From positions 1 through 33,888 of the forward strand of contig CANQXF010000022.1 of assembly GCA_947627695.1 (NCBI GenBank): a DNA stretch of 33,888 nucleotides. Direction: 5' to 3'. Below, one piece after another: positions 6,647 through 14,285 of this stretch. Position 1 is the stretch's first letter; the number at the start of each line of letters is the position of its first letter. Source of the DNA: an uncultured Ruminiclostridium sp. GTDB taxonomy: Bacteria > Bacillota > Clostridia > Oscillospirales > Ruminococcaceae. The translations under genes and the position numbers were made by a program. The notes below the pieces were generated by a model. The model was not told the DNA's origin. It did not search any database and saw nothing but the letters and a program-made list of their open reading frames with translations.

Positions 6647-8365
6647 TTACTCCTTTATATAAATTTTCTTTTCTTCGTATCTGTTTACTTCCATAACATA
6701 ATTATTTTCCGTGGTTTCATCAAAACCCATAGTCTTGTAAATATCCTTTACCATCGCGTTCTTCGGGGTCGGGATATATTCGCCGTAAACGCGCTTATAT
6801 CCGCGGGCTTTCGCCTCGCGCATAAAGCAGTTGACGATGTATTCCTCCATACCTCTCTTAAGAACGCGGCAGCTCATCAGCCATGTGTCGATGAAAAGCT
6901 CTTCCTTGTTTTTCTTTTTCATTATGACTACGCCGACTAAGCCGTGGTCTCCGAATTTGTCGCGAAGTGTGTAGTAAAGAGTTACATAATTCGGGTCGTT
7001 TGCGATATTTTGTATATCCGCGTCGGTATAACGGACGGTGCGCAGGTTGAACTGGTTCGAGCGCTGAGTGAGCTGAGCTATTCTTGAATATTTAGATTCC
7101 TCAAACGGCTTTGCTTCGCCTATCATCTCAAGGCTTTCAAGGTAGCCGTCGATGGATTCAAACGACATCATCAGCTTGGTGCGCTCAAATTCCGCCTGAT
7201 AAAGCTTTGTACGGTCTGAACCCACGCCGGTGAACGAGGCTGTCTCGAAATAGTTCTGTTCCTGCAAATATCCGAGATAAAGCGCGGGGTCTTCGGGAAG
7301 CTCGGGGACTTCGATTTCGGGTATCATCTGCCGAACGAGATTTCGCTCGAACGGGTTGTCGTCGATAAATACCATTGAGTCCATACCGATATTCAGCGTC
7401 TTTTGAATAAGGCGGATATTCGAGGCCTTGTCCTCCCAGTTTGCGACGAACAGCGCGATGTCCGAGAGCCGCAGAATCATTTCGTCGTGCTCCTCAAACG
7501 GCTTTTTAGCGGTATCCTCGTTGTTTTTGCTGCACACGCAGAGGATTATTCCGCATTCTTTAAGCTGCTTGAGCCATCGCTGAAAGTCGGTGAAAACGTG
7601 TCCCCTGCCGAGCTCGCCGATTTCAATGTTGTCCATTCCGTCGTCACCTATAACGCCGCCCCAGAGGGTGTTGTCAAGGTCGAGAACGACACATTTTTTG
7701 ATTCTTCCCGCAAGTGCCTTTTGAACGTCAATAACCGCCTTTGCGACATAGGGCAGCGCGTCGGTCGAAACGGTCATTTTGGCGTTATAATAGAGTGGTG
7801 CATCGTAAAACGCAGATGTTCCGAGCTGAATCTGAACCGACAAAAGGTCGATGGGGTAAACGTTTTTGCGCTGCTCCATGGCCTCTGCAAGCATAAAATT
7901 CAGCTTGCGGATCTGATAGATAAACGCAGAATTTACTTTGCAGGAGTAGTTTCCGAGCGCCTTGTCGTCAATCTCGGTGAAGTTCATTTGCAGGATATTT
8001 GCCTTGCTGTTCTTTGATATGAGGTCCCAGTACATCGTGATTTTTGACATCGCCGATTCAGCAAAACCCGACCGCGCTTCAAGCGGCAAGTCGAGAAATT
8101 CCTCATAGAGCTTGTCCGTCGCGAGCCACAAAAGTATGCTGTCCGGCTCGAAGCTGTAAACTTCGGACGCAGGGTCTAAAAGCTGCGCATCAACTTGGTT
8201 GTAATCAGCGTCGTAAACCTCAAGCGGAAGGTTTTCAAGGGCAGCATATCCACGGATAGCAACAGCTAAAAACTGCGTGGAAACGTTGCCCAAAATTGCG
8301 AGACGGCGAGGGGCGCCGGGGGCTGTTCGCTTTGAAGCTTTTCTTAATTCTTTGAATGTGTGCAT
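6647..8365 (-). CDS. FkbH-like HAD-IIIC protein (glyceryl-ACP loading)
   Basis: From the ATG at 8365 the protein has 572 residues. A TTG 12 bases upstream is the alternative. It has three parts: an N-terminal SGNH-like region (AILGNVSTQFLA, about 24-35), a HAD-superfamily IIIC core (VVLDLDNTLWGGVIGDDG, nucleophile-type aspartates 229 and 231; FIDDNPFERN at about 330-340), and a C-terminal GNAT-like region (DKFGDHGLVGVVI to the end). This is the full FkbH architecture. Characterised members transfer D-glycerate from 1,3-bisphosphoglycerate, with loss of phosphate, to the phosphopantetheine of an ACP, giving glyceryl-S-ACP for polyketides or tetronates. Here the ACP gene follows directly. There is no polyketide synthase, so the glyceryl unit must go elsewhere, probably to the polysaccharide or through the dehydratase. 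Confidence 0.88.
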   Translation of the reverse strand: MHTFKELRKASKRTAPGAPRRLAILGNVSTQFLAVAIRGYAALENLPLEVYDADYNQVDAQLLDPASEVYSFEPDSILLWLATDKLYEEFLDLPLEARSGFAESAMSKITMYWDLISKNSKANILQMNFTEIDDKALGNYSCKVNSAFIYQIRKLNFMLAEAMEQRKNVYPIDLLSVQIQLGTSAFYDAPLYYNAKMTVSTDALPYVAKAVIDVQKALAGRIKKCVVLDLDNTLWGGVIGDDGMDNIEIGELGRGHVFTDFQRWLKQLKECGIILCVCSKNNEDTAKKPFEEHDEMILRLSDIALFVANWEDKASNIRLIQKTLNIGMDSMVFIDDNPFERNLVRQMIPEIEVPELPEDPALYLGYLQEQNYFETASFTGVGSDRTKLYQAEFERTKLMMSFESIDGYLESLEMIGEAKPFEESKYSRIAQLTQRSNQFNLRTVRYTDADIQNIANDPNYVTLYYTLRDKFGDHGLVGVVIMKKKNKEELFIDTWLMSCRVLKRGMEEYIVNCFMREAKARGYKRVYGEYIPTPKNAMVKDIYKTMGFDETTENNYVMEVNRYEEKKIYIKE

Positions 8366-8366
8366 A

Positions 8367-9551
8367 TCATTTACCAATTATATTCTTTATAAATTTTTTG
8401 GCTGAACTCTTAACAGACGCATATATCCTCTTGGCTTTATTCGAACCTTCAATACTCCATACGACTTGGCTGAAAGGCTCTTTGCTCAATCTTTCAAAAA
8501 ATTCTGCCCTTCTGGGATTAAGCTTTACGCAGTTTAATATTCTCGGGTTGCCGCTCGTCGCCTCTTGGATAGTTCGTGTTTCTATGATTAAGTTTTCAGA
8601 CGCATTTTTCAGCAGCAGTTCGCCTTTTGGAGAATTTACCATAGCAACTGACACTCCGTATTTTTCCTCTTCCCCAGTGAAATTCAGCCCCCAAAAATCG
8701 CCCATTGAAATATCTGCAATTCTCGGAAACGTTTTGTATTTGCAGTTTTCACATGATTGCCGGATATGAATTCTCAATGAAACAAACGAATTGACCCATG
8801 GGTCTGTTATTCTGTTTCCATAATATACTTTACCGTTTTTAAATCTGACCATAGTTCCGAGGTTTGTCCATCCTCTTGATTTGTTTTTCAGATGAACTTC
8901 CTGAACCTCTGACTTATATTTATGCTCAAGCTCTTCGATGAATTTTCTGAAAACCAGCGGCGAGTTTATTCCCAGACAGATAAAATCAACAGAATACAGA
9001 TTGGGATATTCTTTACCCATAAAGCCGTATAAAGCGCTAACCTGACAAGGCGCTCCGCAGAATAAGACTTTCTCTCCGCTGTCCAGCAGCTTCTTTATCT
9101 GCTTGTAAATGCCTTCAGTATCGCTCTGAAAATACTTTGAACGCATTATCTTTTTCAAACCGTCATAGTTATTTGAAATAAAGTGATGTGCGCCTTTCCA
9201 GTCATCGTCATATACACAGCCGACTATATACCCGCCGTCTTTCAGAAAAGCATCGGCAAGACCGTAATATAACGCTCCGGACGTACTGTTATACCGAATG
9301 TTTTTGTCTTTATGACAGACTTTATATACCTTTGGCTCATTATAGTTTTCAGATGACGCATAATGACATTTCAGCACCGGACAAGTTCTCTCACACAAAC
9401 TGCACTTAATGCAGATATTTTTGTTTATTTTTGGAAACCAAAAACCTTCTTTATCAATTCCGTATGTTATTGCATTAACGGGACATATATCGCCGCAAGC
9501 CTTGCAGCCTACGCAATCAAGTTTTGAAACTTTATCAATCATGGTCTCCAT
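8367..9551 (-). CDS. Coenzyme F420 hydrogenase/dehydrogenase beta-subunit family ferredoxin protein
   Basis: This protein of up to 394 residues has two [4Fe-4S] ferredoxin motifs at its N-terminus (CVGCKACGDICPVNAI and CIKCSLCERTCPV), then the FrhB N- and C-terminal domains with GAPCQVSALYGF, CENCKYKTFPRIADIS and ISMGDFWGL. Members of this group are common in Firmicutes capsule and exopolysaccharide loci, usually next to a polysaccharide pyruvyl transferase, as here (14286-15419). The electron acceptor is not established and need not be F420. Two starts are possible. The ATG at 9551 is three bases after GGAGGT. The ATG at 9542 overlaps the upstream stop as ATGA. The protein could supply reducing equivalents to the pathway, but that is inference. 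Confidence 0.85.
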   Translation of the reverse strand: METMIDKVSKLDCVGCKACGDICPVNAITYGIDKEGFWFPKINKNICIKCSLCERTCPVLKCHYASSENYNEPKVYKVCHKDKNIRYNSTSGALYYGLADAFLKDGGYIVGCVYDDDWKGAHHFISNNYDGLKKIMRSKYFQSDTEGIYKQIKKLLDSGEKVLFCGAPCQVSALYGFMGKEYPNLYSVDFICLGINSPLVFRKFIEELEHKYKSEVQEVHLKNKSRGWTNLGTMVRFKNGKVYYGNRITDPWVNSFVSLRIHIRQSCENCKYKTFPRIADISMGDFWGLNFTGEEEKYGVSVAMVNSPKGELLLKNASENLIIETRTIQEATSGNPRILNCVKLNPRRAEFFERLSKEPFSQVVWSIEGSNKAKRIYASVKSSAKKFIKNIIGK

Positions 9552-10192
9552 TTGACCTCCAACGCCGATCTTGCCGGACTTCCCACCGCCATAGTTCCCG
9601 GGCGAATCTTGCCCGCCACTAAAGAGCCGGCAGAAATTATCGCTCCGTTGCCTATCTTGCTTCCGCGGATTATCGTGCTTTTAAGTCCTATCCAAACATG
9701 ATCGCCTATTGTAACGGAACGCGGCGGGTTAGTCTGATTGCCGTTGTCATCCAAAAGCGGGTGGTGATCGGAATCGTATATAAATACTTCGCGGGAAATC
9801 AGCACCTCTTTTCCTATGTTGATTTCCTTTGCAGCCAATATAACCGCCCCCGAATTTATGTATGCCGAACCGATAGTCACTGCCGCATCTTTTTTTATTT
9901 CAATAGTGGCTTTATAACAAAGACTTGCTCTGCCAAATATTTCAAGCTTTGCCCCTTCCGACATTCTCACATAAGCCTCTGCCTTCGAATGCTTGGGAAG
10001 ATAATAATTAACAATGAAATTTCCGTCATGCAAAATAATCTTCGCACCTTTTTCGAGATCCAACGAAGAGTGCTTATACGGTATCAGAAAACCTTTGCCC
10101 TGTCTTTCCACTTTTTTGCTGAAAAAGTTGTACCAAATAAATTTTGGAAGGCTTATTTTTGTCAAAAGCCTAATTTTGCTTTTTACGCCCAT
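9539..10192 (-). CDS. Left-handed beta-helix (hexapeptide) acyltransferase, copy A
   Basis: The protein has 217 residues from the ATG at 10192, which has a GAGGTC site. The TTG 12 bases upstream lies in that site and is rejected. The hexapeptide turns are visible from about 80 onwards (VTIGSAYINSGAVILAA, INIGKEVLI). They include the DSDHH acetyl-CoA site histidines near residue 140 and the end of the helix at VTIGDHVWIGLKSTIIRGS and VGSPAR. It is the maltose/galactoside O-acetyltransferase type. It sits directly behind a paralogue (10224-10877) with which it shares the N-terminal WYNFFSKKV segment nearly base for base. It probably O-acylates the repeat-unit sugar. The donor could be acetyl-CoA or a carrier-bound acyl group from the downstream genes. 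Confidence 0.85.
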   Translation of the reverse strand: MGVKSKIRLLTKISLPKFIWYNFFSKKVERQGKGFLIPYKHSSLDLEKGAKIILHDGNFIVNYYLPKHSKAEAYVRMSEGAKLEIFGRASLCYKATIEIKKDAAVTIGSAYINSGAVILAAKEINIGKEVLISREVFIYDSDHHPLLDDNGNQTNPPRSVTIGDHVWIGLKSTIIRGSKIGNGAIISAGSLVAGKIRPGTMAVGSPARSALEVKWRP

Positions 10193-10223
10193 AATTGACC
10201 TCAATTTACAAAATACTTATTAG

Positions 10224-10877
10224 TTATGCTCTCCAATTAACTTCAAGCACAGGCTTGGCAGGATTGCCAATAGCCATTACCCCCCCCCGAATCTTTCCGG
10301 ACACTACAGAATTAGCAGAAACAACTGTGCCGTTGCCGATTTTGCTTCCGCGGATAACAGTGCATTTTGAAGTGAGCCAAACATGGTCGCCGATAACGAT
10401 TGGTCGCGGCGGATTTGTGGGGACACCTTTTTCGTCCAAAATGTCATGAAAATCGTAATCCAGCATTATGACCTCAGGGGCAATTAAAACCCCATGCCCT
10501 ATAGTAATGCTTTTGGCAGCGACGATTCGTGTAAAACAATTTATAACCGCTGACCCTATGGATATTTTTGCATCAGGCTTCAATTCTATCGTTGCGCTGA
10601 AATACACAGTTGTCCGTTCATCAATTTCTAAAACAGAGTTTTTGTCAAGTCTGACATACGCTTCCGACTTTGAATGTCTCGGAGCATAATAGTTTATCAC
10701 AAAATTGCCGTCGTGAAGTATGATTTTTGCTCCTCGCGCAATATCGAGAACCGAATACCGAAACGGTATCAGAAAACCTTTGCCCTGTCTTACCACTTTT
10801 TTGCTGAAAAAGTTGTACCAAATAAATTTTGGAAGACTGACTTTTTGAAGCAGAATTATTTTACTTTTCAGTCCCAT
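10224..10877 (-). CDS. Left-handed beta-helix (hexapeptide) acyltransferase, copy B
   Basis: A 217-residue paralogue of the following gene, with the same layout: N-terminal WYNFFSKKVVRQGKGFLIP, hexapeptide repeats, a site LDYDFHD in place of DSDHH, then IVIGDHVWLTSKCTVIRGS. Copy A has two consecutive histidines there, while this one has DFHD, so one histidine is retained. The gene contains nine consecutive G on the coding strand (10280-10288) within the codons for IRGGVM, where copy A has IRPGTM. A slip there would shift the frame and cut off the last 20 or so residues. Together the pair suggests two different acylation positions, or one that can be switched. Confidence 0.83.
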   Translation of the reverse strand: MGLKSKIILLQKVSLPKFIWYNFFSKKVVRQGKGFLIPFRYSVLDIARGAKIILHDGNFVINYYAPRHSKSEAYVRLDKNSVLEIDERTTVYFSATIELKPDAKISIGSAVINCFTRIVAAKSITIGHGVLIAPEVIMLDYDFHDILDEKGVPTNPPRPIVIGDHVWLTSKCTVIRGSKIGNGTVVSANSVVSGKIRGGVMAIGNPAKPVLEVNWRA

Positions 10878-10904
10878 ATTTTCACCTCATCAAATCATAT
10901 AAAA

Positions 10905-11855
10905 TCATAAATTGTATACATAGTTAATGTCGTCATCGTAGCAGCCTGTAACATTAAGCAAAACTTTATCCTGATTCAGTCCTTCAATTAAAAGCATTTC
11001 TTCCCCTGTCAATTCAAAGTCAAAAATATCAAGATTTTCTGCCATATGCTCCTTGCTGAATGTACTTACAACCGGGATCACTCCGTTCTGATAATGCCAG
11101 CGCAACGTGATCTGAACTGATGTCTTGTTATATTTAGCGGTTAATTCCTTCATAATGTCCGTATCTGCAAGCTCCCTTGAGCCTCTTGCGGTCGGGGTAT
11201 GCGCCTCGAGCAAGATATTATGCTCTTTGCAGTAGTCGCGAAGCTCGCGCTTTGAATTCAGCGGATGCAATTCAGTCTGAACTATCATCGGCGGCTCAAG
11301 CCCGGCTTCTTCGATTTGCTTCAGGTGGCTGACCTGAAGATTGCATGCGCCGTATGCTCTGCATTTTCCTGCTTTATACTGCTCAATTATCTGAGAATAG
11401 TAATTCAGCCAATCGCCCTCAGGCCAGTGGAGCAGATATACGTCGACGCAGTCGATGCCGAGATTAGAAAGAGAAATTTCAAGGTTTCCCCTGACTGTAT
11501 CGGGAGAACAGTCTCTTTTAATATCCATAGCGCTGCATTTTGTCTCGATAAGAACGCCTTCCCGTTTAGCAGCGGTCTTTCCGATATATTTTTCCGAATG
11601 TCCGTAAATTCTGCCTGTATCAAACATTCTGTATCCAACGTCATACGCTTGTTCGAGATATTTTTTACAAAACAGGTTTCCTTTAAGCTCTCTGTTCAAT
11701 TTCAAATGCTTTACAGACGACAGAGCTTTACGAAGATTGACCTTTAAAAACAGCTTTTTGTTTCTGCTGTATTTCCATATAACCCCTGTACCGAAAGAAA
11801 TCCAAGGCAGCGTAAGCCCGTTGTCCAACACATACGACTTTTCCGATTTTTCCAT
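10905..11855 (-). CDS. Aldo-keto reductase
   Basis: The protein has 316 residues from the ATG at 11855, which follows GGAGGTC; an in-frame TTG at 11870 is rejected. The catalytic tetrad of the aldo-keto reductase superfamily is intact: D79 and Y84 (FDTGRIYG), K106 (ETKCSA) and H143 (LLHWPE). The NADPH-binding C-terminal part has VIPVVSTFSKEHMAENL. A segment of about 35 basic residues (about 28-62) is inserted after the first strand and is not usual for the family. It lies between an SGNH-like gene and the acyltransferases, with gaps of about 20-30 bases, so it is part of the operon. The substrate is unknown; a carbonyl intermediate of the sugar or acyl modification is possible. Confidence 0.85.
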   Translation of the reverse strand: MEKSEKSYVLDNGLTLPWISFGTGVIWKYSRNKKLFLKVNLRKALSSVKHLKLNRELKGNLFCKKYLEQAYDVGYRMFDTGRIYGHSEKYIGKTAAKREGVLIETKCSAMDIKRDCSPDTVRGNLEISLSNLGIDCVDVYLLHWPEGDWLNYYSQIIEQYKAGKCRAYGACNLQVSHLKQIEEAGLEPPMIVQTELHPLNSKRELRDYCKEHNILLEAHTPTARGSRELADTDIMKELTAKYNKTSVQITLRWHYQNGVIPVVSTFSKEHMAENLDIFDFELTGEEMLLIEGLNQDKVLLNVTGCYDDDINYVYNL

Positions 11856-11875
11856 ATTAGACCTCCACAATATGA

Positions 11876-12721
11876 TTATAAAACGTTCTTAATCTCTGAC
11901 CACACTGTTTTTGTAAAATCCTTCCGTTTTTTCGGGATAAGGAACAAGCCGTTTGTATAAAAGCTTTCGTCTTTAAAGCGCTCGTCGTCTATGTAATCCA
12001 GAATCGGAACGCCGCCGTCGGCAGCTGATTTTAAATTATCATATACAAAGCTTTTTATAAATCCGTCCGAGATGTTTGCGCGGAGTCCGCTGCTCATCGG
12101 AGGTATAACAATAATCGGCTTTAGCTCTTGTATGCGGCAATTATCAATAATCTTTTTCAAATCGTTTTCTTTTTCCTTGAATGTGTCACGATAATATTCT
12201 GCCTGAGCAGAATCCGTCAGATTTTTTAAATATTTATTGTCCGATATCCACCCGTTGACCATAGCGTTTATGGGGTTCAAAGCGTCGGCTTTTTTGCGTG
12301 AAAAAAGCTTTTGCAGCCTGCGGCAGAGCCCTCCGGATACTCTTGTTATAAAGTTTTTGCACTTAAGAGAGATCGGGAGCTTTTTATACAGCGAATATTT
12401 CCATTTAGGCAAATCCACATCTGACGCCGGAAGAATTGAAACATATTTTTCGGAAAATCTGTCTTTATACAGATAATCGTTTTTCCCGAACGAAAGAGGG
12501 CATACTACTACTACTACTACTACTCCGCCCCTCTTTATGCGGTTTCCGTAATGCTTTATTATCCGCGCATCGTAGCGAAAGTCTTCGGGGGCTATTGCCA
12601 TATTAAAGCCTGATATTTCGGGTATGGCTGACCAGTCAAAATCATAATAGCTCGGACCTGAGCCGATATTCGCAACATCTAAGTTGTCAGGAATGTTTGA
12701 AAAGCGTTTTTTTAAGTTCAT
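11876..12721 (-). CDS. SGNH-like protein of polysaccharide loci, with a (GTA)7 tract
   Basis: The protein has 281 residues from the ATG at 12721, preceded by GGAGAG. The beginning ANIGSGPSYYDFDW followed by GFNMAIAPEDFRYDA is typical of a group of SGNH-like proteins found in clostridial capsule loci. The usual C-terminal Asp-His block of active SGNH hydrolases (D..H) appears as FYTNGLFLIPKKRKDF, with the histidine missing, so it may be inactive or work otherwise. Seven GTA codons in a row (12503-12524) encode a V7 strand, a microsatellite that could expand or contract without frameshift. No signal peptide is visible. The function is uncertain; a role in O-acylation is only suggested by its neighbours. 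Confidence 0.55.
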   Translation of the reverse strand: MNLKKRFSNIPDNLDVANIGSGPSYYDFDWSAIPEISGFNMAIAPEDFRYDARIIKHYGNRIKRGGVVVVVVVCPLSFGKNDYLYKDRFSEKYVSILPASDVDLPKWKYSLYKKLPISLKCKNFITRVSGGLCRRLQKLFSRKKADALNPINAMVNGWISDNKYLKNLTDSAQAEYYRDTFKEKENDLKKIIDNCRIQELKPIIVIPPMSSGLRANISDGFIKSFVYDNLKSAADGGVPILDYIDDERFKDESFYTNGLFLIPKKRKDFTKTVWSEIKNVL

Positions 12722-12737
12722 ATGTTCTCTCCAAATA

Positions 12738-14255
12738 CTATTTAACCAATTTTGCAATAGCGCTTTTTACATAGCCCTTTTCTCTGTCGGAAAGCGAGAT
12801 GCACCATACCGAAGCAGCATAAATAACAGTGTATAATACTGCATACAGGAATATCGAACCGTATGTAGGGTGTACAAATCTGAAGATCATTAAAACAGCG
12901 CCGACAGCGAAAGGTATTATCCAGCCGGGAATAAGCTTCAGCATTTCTATATAATGTTCCTTCATGTTGATTTTTACTATTTTTTGGTAGTATAACGTCT
13001 GAACAAATACACAGATAATTATTTCACAGCCGAACGTTCCGAGCGCACTGCCTATCGCTCCAAATTTCTTGGCAAGAGGTATGCTGACAAGAAAATTCAG
13101 AAATGCAACGGCAGTGTTTATGAGTATTTGGATTTTATGCAAATTTTTTGCGCGGGCAATATCCTGCCCAAGCCCTTGACTCAACGATACCGTCACAGGA
13201 AGCATAATCAGAACCCCAACATAATACGACTGTGTATACTCGGAACCTGACCATCTTTCTATAAAAGGCTTGCCGAAAAAGATAAATCCCGACATTATAA
13301 ATACCGCAACCTGCGCAAATATCCTTGACGTTCTGACAAACAAATCCGAAAGCTGCTCGCTTTTTTCTCTTGCGGCAAGCCTGTTGATCTCGGCTATAAA
13401 TACTCCGGCTACCGCGGCGGCAATAGTAATAAAATAAGCATTAAATGTACTTCCGACAGAATAAACCGCGACCTCATCGGCGCCCTTCACTCTCGCGAGA
13501 ATAAACTTGTCCACCTGCCAATTCAGTTGGTCCATTACCGACTGAATTGCGATGAATCCGGCAAAAGCGGCGACAGATTTCAAAAAGACATAATCAGTGT
13601 GCTTCAAATCAAATCGCATTTTAAGTCTGCAAACAGCATACAAGCCGTTAGCAAGAAGCATCAGAACGGTAAGAGCAAGATTGATTGTAACTACGGCAAC
13701 CGAACCAAATCCTCGGAGCAAAAACGGAATTGTTACCAACGGTACCAAAACCGTATGCAATAAATCAACAAGCTTCCCTACTACAAATTTTTCATGAGCG
13801 ATTATGCAGGAAGAAAAAACGCCGTTCAAAGAAGTTGCCAAAACCGTAACCGACAAAACCGATAACGATTTCTTAAAAATTTCATATTCATTCGGAAGAA
13901 TTTTGCTTCCGAAAAGCACCTCTGCATTTGCGGATATCAAAAAACCTGCGAGCATACCAACGGCGCCCAAAACAAAGAAAATCTTCAGAAAGATACCGTT
14001 GATGCTCCTTCCGCTGTAATCGCCCTTTTCCTTTGACTGAACATAAAAGCGCACATATGCCGCGTTCATGCCGCCGTTGAGAATGGTAAGATATCCGATA
14101 AAAGATATACAAAGAGAATATACTCCGTATTCGCTCTGACCCAAGGAATGCAGGATAATCGGTGTATAAATAACGCCGGAGATTATTTTGAATGCTATTG
14201 AAAGATATGAGAACACCACGCCGGCGGTCATCTGCTTTTTTCTCTCGGAATTCAT
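12738..14255 (-). CDS. wzx: Wzx-type polysaccharide flippase
   Basis: The 505-residue membrane protein starts at the ATG at 14255 (AAGGTG site). It has about 12-14 hydrophobic segments spread over the whole length and is a member of the polysaccharide/MATE-like transporter family (PST). Early signatures include FSYLSIAFKIISGVIYTPI and GQSEYGVYSL. It should move lipid-linked repeat units across the cytoplasmic membrane for the Wzy polymerase encoded two genes upstream. An internal segment around residues 240-250 reads DQLNWQVDKFILAR, typical for this group. Confidence 0.9.
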   Translation of the reverse strand: MNSERKKQMTAGVVFSYLSIAFKIISGVIYTPIILHSLGQSEYGVYSLCISFIGYLTILNGGMNAAYVRFYVQSKEKGDYSGRSINGIFLKIFFVLGAVGMLAGFLISANAEVLFGSKILPNEYEIFKKSLSVLSVTVLATSLNGVFSSCIIAHEKFVVGKLVDLLHTVLVPLVTIPFLLRGFGSVAVVTINLALTVLMLLANGLYAVCRLKMRFDLKHTDYVFLKSVAAFAGFIAIQSVMDQLNWQVDKFILARVKGADEVAVYSVGSTFNAYFITIAAAVAGVFIAEINRLAAREKSEQLSDLFVRTSRIFAQVAVFIMSGFIFFGKPFIERWSGSEYTQSYYVGVLIMLPVTVSLSQGLGQDIARAKNLHKIQILINTAVAFLNFLVSIPLAKKFGAIGSALGTFGCEIIICVFVQTLYYQKIVKINMKEHYIEMLKLIPGWIIPFAVGAVLMIFRFVHPTYGSIFLYAVLYTVIYAASVWCISLSDREKGYVKSAIAKLVK

Positions 14256-14285
14256 CTGTATACACCTTTGAATCAAAAATCAATT

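Noticed and set aside
7403-8017. Plus-strand open frame of 204 codons
   Set aside because: It lies opposite the FkbH-like gene; mirrored codons, no family.
6393-8365. Polyketide/tetronate biosynthesis cluster
   Set aside because: FkbH-like protein and ACP would fit, but no ketosynthase, acyltransferase module or tetronate-ring enzyme occurs in the 34 kb.
10193-10204. TTG start extending acyltransferase copy A by four codons
   Set aside because: The extension covers the GAGGTC ribosome binding site of the ATG at 10192. Similar TTG extensions at 11870 and 14276 fail for the same reason.
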